64,000 nucleotides of DNA from Diplonema japonicum (Eukaryota > Euglenozoa > Diplonemea > Diplonemida > Diplonemidae). Below, piece by piece: positions 56,501-64,000 of this stretch. The stretch covers positions 620,001 through 684,000 of the forward strand of contig OZ025654.1 in assembly GCA_964019335.1 (NCBI GenBank), given 5' to 3'. A program made the translations under genes and the position numbers. Below the pieces are notes generated by a model. That model was not told where the DNA came from, did no database searches, and saw nothing but the letters and a program-made list of their open reading frames with translations. Numbering within the stretch: the first letter of the stretch is position 1; each line of letters begins with the position of its first letter.

Positions 56501-59500
56501 TAGGAAGAGTGATGGTTTCTGTCACAGTGCTCGTCGGAAGCGTGAAGGTCTCCGTCACCGTAGCTGTGGGCAAGGTCAGTGTTAACGTTTCAGTCCTTGT
56601 CGGTAGAGAAAGTGTTACGGTTTCCGTTCTAGTTCGCAACGTAAGTGAAACCGTCTCCGTTCCCGTAGGCAAAGTAGAGGTCACGGTCTCTGTCGCCGTG
56701 GGCATGGTTGACGTTGCACTTATCGTTTCTGAAGGAAGAGTGATGGACAAGGTAGCTGTGCTAGTGGGGAGCGTGAGGGTTAGCGTCTGAGTCCCCGTAG
56801 GTAAGGTGAAGGTAGAAGAAGCTGTACCTGTGGGGAGAGTCACGGTTTCGGTTGCAGTTGCTGTTGGCAACGTAAGCGTCTCTGTCGCCGTGACAGTGGG
56901 TAGAGTCAGGGTCCCAGTCACTGTACTCGTAGGAAGCGTTAGTGTCGTCGTCGCGGTGGAGGTCGGCAGGGTGAAGGTGACGGTCTCCGTGGCTGACGGC
57001 AGCGTGAATGAAATTGTCCCCGTCGTCGTCGGTAGCGTCAGCGTCTCCGTCGAGGTTTCTGTGGGAAGAGACAGTGTGAGTGTCTCTGTCGTGGTGGGAA
57101 GCGACAGTGTCACCGTCTCTGTGCCCGTGGGAAGTGTTGCTGTTTGTGAGAAGGTCGCCGTCGGTAGTGTCAGTGTCTCCGTCGAGGTCGCCGACGGCAA
57201 GGTGATGGTCAGGGTAGCAGTGCCGGTGGGGAGTGTGAGGGTGAGCGTCTCAGTCCCTGTCGGTAGCGTAAAGGTCGAAGATGCCGTCCCTGTGGGGAGC
57301 GTGAAGGTCGTTGTCAGTGTCTCCGTCGGAAGGGTCACTGTCCCCGATGCCGTCCCAGTTGGCAAGGTGATTGTCAGCGTCGCTGTGGAAGACGGCAGTG
57401 TCACCGTCTCCGTCCCTGTCCCTGTGGGAAGGCTCACTGTTGTCGTTTCTGTCGATGTCGGCAGCGACACCGACAGCGTTGCGGTGCTCGTCGGAAGCGT
57501 CACCGAGAGCGTTTCCGTCCCAGTCGGGAGGGTTATTGTTTCCGACACCGTCGCTGTCGGCAGCGTTATTGTTTCCGAAGCGGTCGCCGTCGGAAGCGAG
57601 AAGGATACGGTCTCCGTCGCGGTGGGCAGGGTGATGGACACGGTGGCAGTGGTGGTCGGCAGCGTCAGGGTCGATGTCTCGGTTCGTGTGTCCAAAGTAA
57701 AGGTCTGTGACGTGGTGCCTGTGGGGAGTGTGTATGTAACCGACCCTGTTCCGGTTGGAAGCGTCATCGTCGAACTAGCTGTTGAAGTGGGCAGCGTCAC
57801 TGTCAAGGTTTTTGTTGCAGAGGGAAGGGTTACAGTCAGTGTCGCCGTGGAAGACGGCAGTGTCACCGTCTCCGTCCCTGTCCCTGTGGGAAGGCTCACT
57901 GTCGTCGTTTCCGTTGATGTCGGCAACGACACCGACAGCGTTGCGGTGCTCGTTGGAAGCGTCACCGAGAGCGTTTCCGTCCCAGTCGGGAGGGTTATTG
58001 TTTCCGACACCGTCGCTGTCGGGAGCGTTATTGTTTCCGAAGCGGTCGCCGTCGGAAGCGACAACGACAGTGTCAAGGATGATGTTGCTGTTGTACTTAC
58101 TGTGCTCGTTGGTAACGAAATTGTCATCGTGCTCGATGCAGTGTCCGTAGGTAGGGACAGTGACATTGTCACCGAAGCAGTACTCGTAGGTAGTGATACG
58201 CTGACTGTAGCAGACACCGTGTCAGTGGGTAGGGTAATGGTTTCCGTTGCGGTCAGTGTTTGCGTGGGTATTGTGAAGCTCGTCGTCGCACTCCTGGAGG
58301 TGCTTTCTGATGTTGTCAACGTGATTGTTGGGAGAGTGAATGTTTCAGTAAACGTATTTGTGCTTGTTGGCAGCGATATACTTAAGGACTCACTCATGGT
58401 GGCCGATTGTGACAGCGTGCTAGTGGGAAGAGAAATGGTCTCAGTCACAGTTGATGTGGCTGAGGGTAATGTCACACTCACTGAAGTTGAAAAAGTGGAT
58501 GTTGGAAGTGTCAAGCTCACTGTCTCACTCAAACTCAGTGATTCACTTTGAGTCAGGGTGGGCAGGGTTATTGTCTCTGTGGCCGTTACAGTTCCAGTTG
58601 GGAGTGTGATGCTCGTGGTGTCTGTTTCTGTCAACGAAGCTGTCACACTCACAGTCTCCGTTGGGAGGGTCAAGCTCGAAGTGAAGGTTGCTGAGCTGGT
58701 GGGAAGAGTGATGCTCACCGACTCTGATGTGGTCTGTGACTCCGTCAGTGTTGAAGTAGGAAGAGAAATCGTTTCCGTTGCAGAAATGGTTGCTGTCGGA
58801 AGTGTCAAGCTCACCGACTCCGAAAAGGTCTCCGTTGGTAAGGTGATACTCACTGTTTGCGTTTCTGAGAGAGACAATGTTACCGTGCTAGTCGGCAGTG
58901 ATATGGTCTCACTTGCTGTGACAGTTGATGTAGGCAGTGTTAAACTTGTTGTCAGAGTGGGAAGTGACAAGGACTCGGTAAAGGTGATTGTTGCAGTTGG
59001 AAGAGTGATGCTCTCTGTCCTTGTTGCTGTTAATGAAAGGCTCTCCGTCACCGTCGGAAGTGTGAATGTTTCTGTGGGTGTGAACGTTGCAGTTGGCAAC
59101 GAAAGACTCACAGTCTCAGAGAGAGTTGCTGATGGAATTGTGATGCTGAGTGTTTCGGTTGTTGTCAAAGACTGAGACACAGTGCTCGTTGGAAGAGTGA
59201 TTGTTTCCGAAAGGGTTGCCGTCCCAGTTGGGAGTGTGACGCTCAATGTTGCAGTGTCAGAAATGGACAAGCTTTCACTCACTGTGAGTGTTGGAAGACT
59301 GATGGTTTCAGTGAATGTACCGGTTTCAGTTGGAAGAGTGATGCTGATTGTTTCAGTTGATGACAGTGACACCGACGATGTGATAGTTGGTAAAGTTATG
59401 GTCTCAGTCACAGTTGATGTGGCTGAGGGTAATGTCACACTCACTGAAGTTGAAAAAGTGGATGTTGGAAGTGTCAAGCTCACTGTCTCACTCAAACTCA

Positions 59501-62500
59501 GTGATTCACTCTGAGTCAGGGTGGGCAGGGTTATTGTCTCTGTGGCCGTTACAGTCCCAGTTGGGAGTGTGATGCTCGTGGTGCCTGTTTCTGTCAACGA
59601 AGCTGTCACACTCACAGTCTCCGTTGGGAGGGTCAAGCTCGAAGTGAAGGTTGCTGAGCTGGTGGGAAGAGTGATGCTCACCGACTCTGATGTGGTCTGT
59701 GACTCCGTCATTGTTGAAGTTGGAAGAGAAATCGTTTCCGTTGCAGAAATGGTTGCTGTCGGAAGTGTCAAGCTCACCGACTCCGAAAAGGTCTCCGTTG
59801 GTAAGGTGATACTCACTGTTTGCGTTTCTGAGAGAGACAATGTTACCGTGCTAGTCGGCAGTGATATGGTCTCGCTTGCTGTGACAGTTGATGTAGGCAG
59901 TGTTAGACTCGTTGTGACAGTAACACTTGTTGTCAAAGTAGGAAGCGTCAAGGACTCGGTAAAGGTGATTGTTGCAGTTGGAAGTGTGATGCTCACCGTG
60001 CTTGTTGCTGTTAATGAAATGCTCTCCGTCATTGTCGGAAGTGTGAATGTTTCTGTGAGTGTGAACGTTGCAGTTGGCAACGAAAGACTCACAGTCTCAG
60101 AGAGAGTTGCTGATGGAATTGTGATGCTGAATGTTTCGGTTGTTGTCAAAGACTGAGACACAGTGCTCGTTGGAAGAGTGATTGTTTCCGAAAGGGTTGC
60201 TGTCCCAGTTGGGAGTGTGACGCTCAATGTCTCAGTGTCAGAAATGGACAAGCTTTCACTCACTGTGAGTGTTGGGAGAGTAATAGTTTCAGTGAACGTG
60301 CTGGTTGCAGACAGTGACACCGACGATGTGATAGTTGGTAAAGTTATGGTCTCGGTCACGGTAGTAGTTGCTGTTGGTAATGTCACACTCACTGAAGTTG
60401 AAAAAGTGGATGTTGGGAGTGTGATGCTCGTGGTGCCTGTTTCTGTCAACGAAGCTGTCACACTCACAGTCTCCGTTGGGAGGGTCAAGCTCGAAGTGAA
60501 GGTTGCTGAGCTGGTGGGAAGAGTGATGCTCACCGACTCTGATGTGGTCTGTGACTCCGTCATTGTTGAAGTTGGAAGAGAAATCGTTTCCGTTGCAGAA
60601 ATGGTTGCTGTCGGAAGTGTCAAGCTCACCGACTCCGAAAAGGTCTCCGTTGGTAAGGTGATACTCACTGTTTGCGTTTCTGAGAGAGACAATGTTACCG
60701 TGCTAGTCGGCAGTGATATGGTCTCACTTGCTGTGACAGTTGATGTAGGCAGTGTTAAACTTGTTGTGAAAGTTACAGTTGTCGTCAAGGTAGGAAGTGA
60801 CAAGGACTCGGTAAAGGTGATTGTTGCAGTTGGAAGAGTGATGCTCTCTGTCCTTGTTGCTGTTAATGAAATGCTCTCCGTCACCGTCGGAAGTGTGAAT
60901 GTTTCTGTGAGTGTGAATGTTGCAGTTTGCAACGAAAGACTCACAGTCTCAGAGAGAGTTGCTGATGGAATTGTGATGCTGAGTGTTTCGGTTGTTGTCA
61001 AAGACTGAGACACAGTGCCTGTTGGAAGAGTGATTGTTTCCGAAAGGGTTGCTGTCCCAGTTGGGAGTGTGACGCTCAATGTCTCAGTGTCAGAAATGGA
61101 CAAGCTTTCACTCACTGTGAGTGTTGGAAGACTGATGGTGTCAGTGAATGTATTGGTTGCAGACAGTGACACCGACGATGTGATAGTTGGTAAAGTTATG
61201 GTCTCAGTCACAGTAGTAGTTGCTGTTGGTAATGTCACACTCACTGAAGTTGAAAAAGTGGATGTTGGGAGTGTGATGCTCGTGGTGCCTGTTTCTGTCA
61301 ACGAAGCTGTCACACTCACAGTCTCCGTTGGGAGGGTCAAGCTCGAAGTGAAGGTTGCTGAGCTGGTGGGAAGAGTGATGCTCACCGACTCTGATGTGGT
61401 CTGTGACTCCGTCATTGTTGAAGTTGGAAGAGAAATCGTTTCCGTTGCAGAAATGGTTGCTGTCGGAAGTGTCAAGCTCACCGACTCCGAAAAGGTCTCC
61501 GTTGGTAAGGTGATACTCACTGTTTGCGTTTCTGAGAGAGACAATGTTACCGTGCTAGTCGGCAGTGATATGGTCTCACTTGCTGTGACAGTTGATGTAG
61601 GCAGTGTTAGACTCGTTGTGACAGTAACACTTGTTGTCAAAGTAGGAAGCGTCAAGGACTCGGTAAAGGTGATTGTTGCAGTTGGAAGAGTGATGCTCAC
61701 CGTGCTTGTTGCTGTTAATGAAATGCTCTCCGTCATTGTCGGAAGTGTGAATGTTTCTGTGAGTGTGAACGTTGCAGTTGGCAACGAAAGACTCACAGTC
61801 TCAGAGAGAGTTGCTGATGGAATTGTGATGCTGAATGTTTCGGTTGTTGTCAAAGACTGAGACACAGTGCTCGTTGGAAGAGTGATTGTTTCCGAAAGGG
61901 TTGCTGTCCCAGTTGGGAGTGTGACGCTCAATGTCTCAGTGTCCGAAATGGACAAGCTTTCACTCACTGTGAGTGTTGGGAGAGTGATGGTTTCAGTGAA
62001 TGTACTGGTCATCGTTGGAAGAGTGATGCTGATTGTTTCAGTCACACTCACTGAAGTTGAAAAAGTGGATGTTGGAAGTGTCAAGCTCACTGTCTCACTC
62101 AAACTCAGTGATTCACTTTGAGTCAGGGTGGGCAGGGTTATTGTCTCTGTGGCCGTTACAGTTCCAGTTGGGAGTGTGATGCTCGTGGTGTCTGTTTCTG
62201 TCAACGAAGCTGTCACACTCACAGTCTCCGTTGGGAGGGTCAAGCTCGAAGTGAAGGTTGCTGAGCTGGTGGGAAGAGTGATGCTCACCGACTCTGATGT
62301 GGTCTGTGACTCCGTCAGTGTTGAAGTAGGAAGAGAAATCGTTTCCGTTGCAGAAATGGTTGCTGTCGGAAGTGTCAAGCTCACCGACTCCGAAAAGGTC
62401 TCCGTTGGTAAGGTGATACTCACTGTTTGCGTTTCTGAGAGAGACAATGTTACCGTGCTAGTCGGCAGTGATATGGTCTCACTTGCTGTGACAGTTGATG

Positions 62501-63608
62501 TAGGCAGTGTTAAACTTGTTGTCAGAGTGGGAAGTGACAAGGACTCGGTAAAGGTGATTGTTGCAGTTGGAAGAGTGATGCTCTCTGTCCTTGTTGCTGT
62601 TAATGAAAGGCTCTCCGTCACCGTCGGAAGTGTGAATGTTTCTGTGGGTGTGAACGTTGCAGTTGGCAACGAAAGACTCACAGTCTCAGAGAGAGTTGCT
62701 GATGGAATTGTGATGCTGAGTGTTTCGGTTGTTGTCAAAGACTGAGACACAGTGCCTGTTGGAAGAGTGATTGTTTCTGAAAGGGTTGCTGTCCCAGTTG
62801 GGAGTGTGACGCTCAATGTCTCAGTGTCCGAAGTAGACAAGCTTTCACTCACTGTGAGTGTTGGGAGAGTGATGGTTTCAGTGAATGTACCGGTTTCAGT
62901 TGGAAGAGTGATGCTGATTGTTTCAGTTGATGACAGCGACTGCGATTGAGTGCTTGTAGGGAGAGTAAAAGATTCCGAAAGGGTAAAACTTGCTGTGGCA
63001 GTGACAGTTAAAGATGGCAAAGTCAGACTCTCAGAAACCGTAGCTGTTGAACTCGGCAAGGTAACACTGATGGACTCAGTGGTCGATAGGGTTGCAGAAA
63101 CAGTACCCGTATAACTAGGGATGGTGAAGGTTGCAGATAACGTACTCGTTGCTGTTGGAAAGGTGATGCTGACAGTCTCAGAAAGTGATATCGTCTCGCT
63201 TCGAGTTGCTGTCGGCAGCGTTATAGTTTCAGAAAGAGTGACAGTAAAGGTGGGCACCGTTAAACTAATCGTGTCTGTAACCGAAGAAGACACACTCTGT
63301 GTTCCAGTGGGGAGGGTAATAGTGTTTGACATAGTATAGGTAGTGGTCGGCATGGTAATGCTGGTAGTTTCTGTAGAGGACTGCGACACACTTGCCGTAG
63401 TTGAAGGCAGCGTGAAAGTCTCCGTAACTGTAGCAGTAGTTGTTGGTAAGGTGATGCTATGTGTCTCACTGTTTGTGGGCAGAGTCACGGTGACAGTGGC
63501 TGTCTCTGTGGGCAGCGTCAGTGTAGTTGTCTTCGTGACAGCTTCAAGCACCACAACCTGAAGAAGCAGAACAGCTATGCCCAGCTGCCGTATGCATCTC
63601 ACGCCCAT
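53556..63608 (-). CDS. Giant Thr/Ser-rich repeat surface protein with Pro-rich stalk and C-terminal TM
   Basis: A 3350-residue single-exon protein. Signal peptide at residues 1-24 (LGIAVLLLQVVVLEAVT). Nearly the whole ectodomain is variants of the 11-residue repeat, more irregular in the N-terminal third (units such as TVSASLTETDTTSITLPT of 10-20 residues) and regular later (TLTLPTGTETV). A Pro-rich hinge follows (TPAPTPVPTIVPTVPPTV near residue 3150), then TM near 3260-3285 (YVVVLGGLIVMAGVVVVVLAVV) and an Ala/Gly-rich end ending ADWVDVMV. Predicted as a very long mucin-like surface rod. It shares near-identical tracts with its downstream neighbour and contains large internal duplications. 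The antisense strand is also open for long stretches, an effect of repeat composition. Confidence 0.88.
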   Translation of the reverse strand: MGVRCIRQLGIAVLLLQVVVLEAVTKTTTLTLPTETATVTVTLPTNSETHSITLPTTTATVTETFTLPSTTASVSQSSTETTSITMPTTTYTMSNTITLPTGTQSVSSSVTDTISLTVPTFTVTLSETITLPTATRSETISLSETVSITFPTATSTLSATFTIPSYTGTVSATLSTTESISVTLPSSTATVSESLTLPSLTVTATASFTLSESFTLPTSTQSQSLSSTETISITLPTETGTFTETITLPTLTVSESLSTSDTETLSVTLPTGTATLSETITLPTGTVSQSLTTTETLSITIPSATLSETVSLSLPTATFTPTETFTLPTVTESLSLTATRTESITLPTATITFTESLSLPTLTTSLTLPTSTVTASETISLPTSTVTLSLSETQTVSITLPTETFSESVSLTLPTATISATETISLPTSTLTESQTTSESVSITLPTSSATFTSSLTLPTETVSVTASLTETDTTSITLPTGTVTATETITLPTLTQSESLSLSETVSLTLPTSTFSTSVSVTETISITLPTMTSTFTETITLPTLTVSESLSISDTETLSVTLPTGTATLSETITLPTSTVSQSLTTTETFSITIPSATLSETVSLSLPTATFTLTETFTLPTMTESISLTATSTVSITLPTATITFTESLTLPTLTTSVTVTTSLTLPTSTVTASETISLPTSTVTLSLSETQTVSITLPTETFSESVSLTLPTATISATETISLPTSTMTESQTTSESVSITLPTSSATFTSSLTLPTETVSVTASLTETGTTSITLPTSTFSTSVSVTLPTATTTVTETITLPTITSSVSLSATNTFTDTISLPTLTVSESLSISDTETLSVTLPTGTATLSETITLPTGTVSQSLTTTETLSITIPSATLSETVSLSLQTATFTLTETFTLPTVTESISLTATRTESITLPTATITFTESLSLPTLTTTVTFTTSLTLPTSTVTASETISLPTSTVTLSLSETQTVSITLPTETFSESVSLTLPTATISATETISLPTSTMTESQTTSESVSITLPTSSATFTSSLTLPTETVSVTASLTETGTTSITLPTSTFSTSVSVTLPTATTTVTETITLPTITSSVSLSATSTFTETITLPTLTVSESLSISDTETLSVTLPTGTATLSETITLPTSTVSQSLTTTETFSITIPSATLSETVSLSLPTATFTLTETFTLPTMTESISLTATSTVSITLPTATITFTESLTLPTLTTSVTVTTSLTLPTSTVTASETISLPTSTVTLSLSETQTVSITLPTETFSESVSLTLPTATISATETISLPTSTMTESQTTSESVSITLPTSSATFTSSLTLPTETVSVTASLTETGTTSITLPTGTVTATETITLPTLTQSESLSLSETVSLTLPTSTFSTSVSVTLPSATSTVTETITLPTITSSVSLSSTETISITLPTETGTFTETISLPTLTVSESLSISDTATLSVTLPTGTATLSETITLPTSTVSQSLTTTETLSITIPSATLSETVSLSLPTATFTPTETFTLPTVTESLSLTATRTESITLPTATITFTESLSLPTLTTSLTLPTSTVTASETISLPTSTVTLSLSETQTVSITLPTETFSESVSLTLPTATISATETISLPTSTLTESQTTSESVSITLPTSSATFTSSLTLPTETVSVTASLTETDTTSITLPTGTVTATETITLPTLTQSESLSLSETVSLTLPTSTFSTSVSVTLPSATSTVTETISLPTSTLSQSATMSESLSISLPTSTNTFTETFTLPTITLTTSESTSRSATTSFTIPTQTLTATETITLPTDTVSATVSVSLPTSTASVTMSLSLPTDTASSTMTISLPTSTVSTTATSSLTLSLSLPTATASETITLPTATVSETITLPTGTETLSVTLPTSTATLSVSLPTSTETTTVSLPTGTGTETVTLPSSTATLTVTLPSATKTLTVTLPTSTASSTMTLPTGTGSVTYTLPTGTTSQTFTLDTRTETSTLTLPTTTATVSITLPTATETVSFSLPTATASETITLPTATVSETITLPTGTETLSVTLPTSTATLSVSLPTSTETTTVSLPTGTGTETVTLPSSTATLTITLPTGTASGTVTLPTETLTTTFTLPTGTASSTFTLPTGTETLTLTLPTGTATLTITLPSATSTETLTLPTATFSQTATLPTGTETVTLSLPTTTETLTLSLPTETSTETLTLPTTTGTISFTLPSATETVTFTLPTSTATTTLTLPTSTVTGTLTLPTVTATETLTLPTATATETVTLPTGTASSTFTLPTGTQTLTLTLPTSTATLSITLPSETISATSTMPTATETVTSTLPTGTETVSLTLRTRTETVTLSLPTRTETLTLTLPTATVTETFTLPTSTVTETITLPTATETVTLSLPTGTETVTLTLPTSTATETFTLPTESVSETVTLPTMTATATFTLPSATNTVSLTLPTATVSQTITLPTWTATETFTLPTNTETVTITLRTETFTSTLTLPTATRSETLTLPTVTLSSTATLPTVTGTETITLPTRTETVSLTLPSSTLSETITLPTLTASESITLPTQTLTETFTLPSGTASSSFTLFTGTETITISLPTATVTMTLPSGTMSSTPTMPTVSVSYSVTQPTATTTLTSTLPTVTGTFSFTLPTLSTSETITLPTATVTTTLSLPTGSLSLTLTLPTHTATLTFTLPTSTETETMTLPTGTETDTFSIPTKTETFTVSLPTVTGTATLTLPTHTMTASFTLPTGTESETLTLPTITNTVTLTLPSRTETVTLTLLTKTQTVTQTLPTSTVTETVTLPTYSQTVSITVPTRTETETLTLPTTTETATISLPTRTGTFTQTLPTLTESETMTLPTGTGTTTLTLPTGTASETITLPTGTETMTLSLPTGTASLTLTFPTGTASYTMSIPTGSATFSLTLPTGTETTSMTMPTETETATVTLPTETPSSTFTLPTGTATETFTLPTGTETKSLSLPTATVTDSSTLPTHSRTISSTMPTATETHSFTLPSGTLTPSITPPTASPSRSLTLPTSTMTETLTLPTHTETFSLTFATGTITQTATLPTGTETQSLTETHTVSLTLPTPTESLSETHTETRSMTLPTLSETASATLTLGTLSDTFTVSLITASSTLTGTATIPTVTDTTTLTGTDSTSLTGTFSETGTVSSTILTGTESVSLSSTDTRTSTMPPTPWPTVRPTPAPTPVPTIVPTVPPTVAPTVVPPPVLSTPAPLPTTVPSPTVAPVSDVPLPTIVSPPVPTLEANTFAPPPSTLLAEHTIGKQKSTKTYVVVLGGLIVMAGVVVVVLAVVQFTAVGVAGGAAAGAGGAAGAGAAGVGMGAGAAPGAAPGAGASGALAQAADWVDVMV
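56791..57836 (-). repeat. Partner of the tract at 50555-51600
   Basis: Near-identical to 50555-51600 in the adjacent paralogue. Immediately beyond it (about 57837-58070) part of the same sequence is repeated again within this gene in slightly diverged form, so the shared block was also duplicated locally. Confidence 0.85.
58474..62755 (-). repeat. Five tandem copies of a 0.85-0.98-kb block within the giant surface gene
   Basis: The same block starts near 58558, 59521, 60420, 61270 and 62128. The first and last copies (58474-59185 and 62044-62755) look identical over about 712 bp although 3570 bp apart. Inner copies differ by small indels and substitutions in multiples of three, so the coding frame is kept. 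Confidence 0.85.
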
Positions 63609-63693
63609 GCGTGGTTCCCCTCCTCCCCCCTGTTTAATTTTCTTTTGAAGGTGTCGATCGGGTAGAAAGAATGACGACGTCGATCATTTAATG
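63609..63693. other. Short leader of the giant surface gene
   Basis: Mixed-sequence leader upstream of the start at 63608. It lacks the homopolymers seen before most other genes. Confidence 0.4.
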
Positions 63694-64000
63694 TTATTGA
63701 AGGGACCAAGCTTGGGATGGCTCAAGGTTGTAGTACCGTCTGAGGGACAGCTCGCCGATGAGATCCGGTCCATGTACAACAGGAAGGGACTCCCCCGTGT
63801 TGCTGAGATGATGGATAGTGGCCCATTCACCGCTGGGACGCTGGCCAAGTCTGCTGTAAGGCAGCAACGTTTCACCTTTGATGGGGTTGATCAAACTACA
63901 TATAGGCGCATAAGCGTCTTTCGATATTGCAGCATCCTTGCAAAAGTTAAAGCCTGAGAACTTCGCTTCCGAAACGACCCAAGCCGTGAGCTTTTGCACA
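63694..64000 (-). CDS. Possible C-terminal end of a further minus-strand gene (partial)
   Basis: An open minus frame reaches the window edge and stops at 63694. Its composition is balanced (YSRLGQRPSGEWATIHHLSN; GPDLIGELSLRRYYNLEPSQ), unlike spacer. I recognise no family. A + frame (63691-63957) is also open. The minus reading is preferred only because every other gene here is on that strand. It could equally be a mobile-element coding fragment. Confidence 0.3.
   Translation of the reverse strand, partial: VQKLTAWVVSEAKFSGFNFCKDAAISKDAYAPICSLINPIKGETLLPYSRLGQRPSGEWATIHHLSNTGESLPVVHGPDLIGELSLRRYYNLEPSQAWSLQ

Overview
This is a eukaryotic nuclear window. It encodes a kinesin, an actin-family protein, an RbAp46/48-type WD40 histone chaperone, an Mpv17/PMP22 protein, an EF-hand (centrin-like) protein and very large secreted or surface proteins, plus non-LTR retrotransposons. 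Every host gene I can support, and both sizeable retroelement copies, read on the minus strand. Most genes have no intron (one 5.5 kb kinesin and 7.7-10 kb surface genes are single exons). Four have GT-AG introns, mostly 35-58 nt. One-strand gene arrays with few introns are known from Euglenozoa (kinetoplastids, diplonemids) and some trans-splicing alveolates. I favour a free-living flagellate of the euglenozoan type, but this is an inference; no spliced-leader or rRNA gene is present to settle it.

Layout, left to right. 1-0.86 kb: transposon scraps. 0.86-5.4 kb: one two-exon gene for a Cys-rich, Pro/Thr-repeat, seven-TM surface protein; its 725-nt intron carries repeat DNA. 6.2-11.7 kb: long coiled-coil kinesin. 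12.0-13.2 kb: DUF218 plus histidine-phosphatase fusion. 13.3-15.4 kb: 5'-truncated LINE. 15.5-16.1 kb: Mpv17-like gene. 16.5-18.9 kb: a nest of short inverted-repeat (MITE-like) DNA elements, several bounded by C/G homopolymers. 18.9-22.1 kb: ubiquitin-like/ankyrin protein and a secreted sedolisin protease. 22.1-24.9 kb: gene-poor, homopolymer-rich spacer. 24.9-33.3 kb: 2795-residue PAN/EGF-repeat membrane protein. 33.6-38.0 kb: near full-length but frameshifted LINE with a 2A-like motif. 38.8-44.4 kb: RbAp46/48, actin-like, two tiny proteins and an EF-hand protein. 44.9-63.6 kb: two adjacent giant Thr-rich surface proteins built from 11-residue repeats.

The strongest themes are (i) a heavy investment in repetitive cell-surface proteins (four genes, about 27 kb), with strong signs of internal tandem duplication and gene conversion between neighbours; (ii) a mobile-element load with unusual termini: LINE 3' ends that share a small hairpin and abut T-tracts, and MITE-like elements with C(n)/G(n) ends; (iii) small introns in which an A-rich or purine-rich stretch stands where a polypyrimidine tract is expected. 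No tRNA, rRNA, CRISPR or bacterial-type operon was found.
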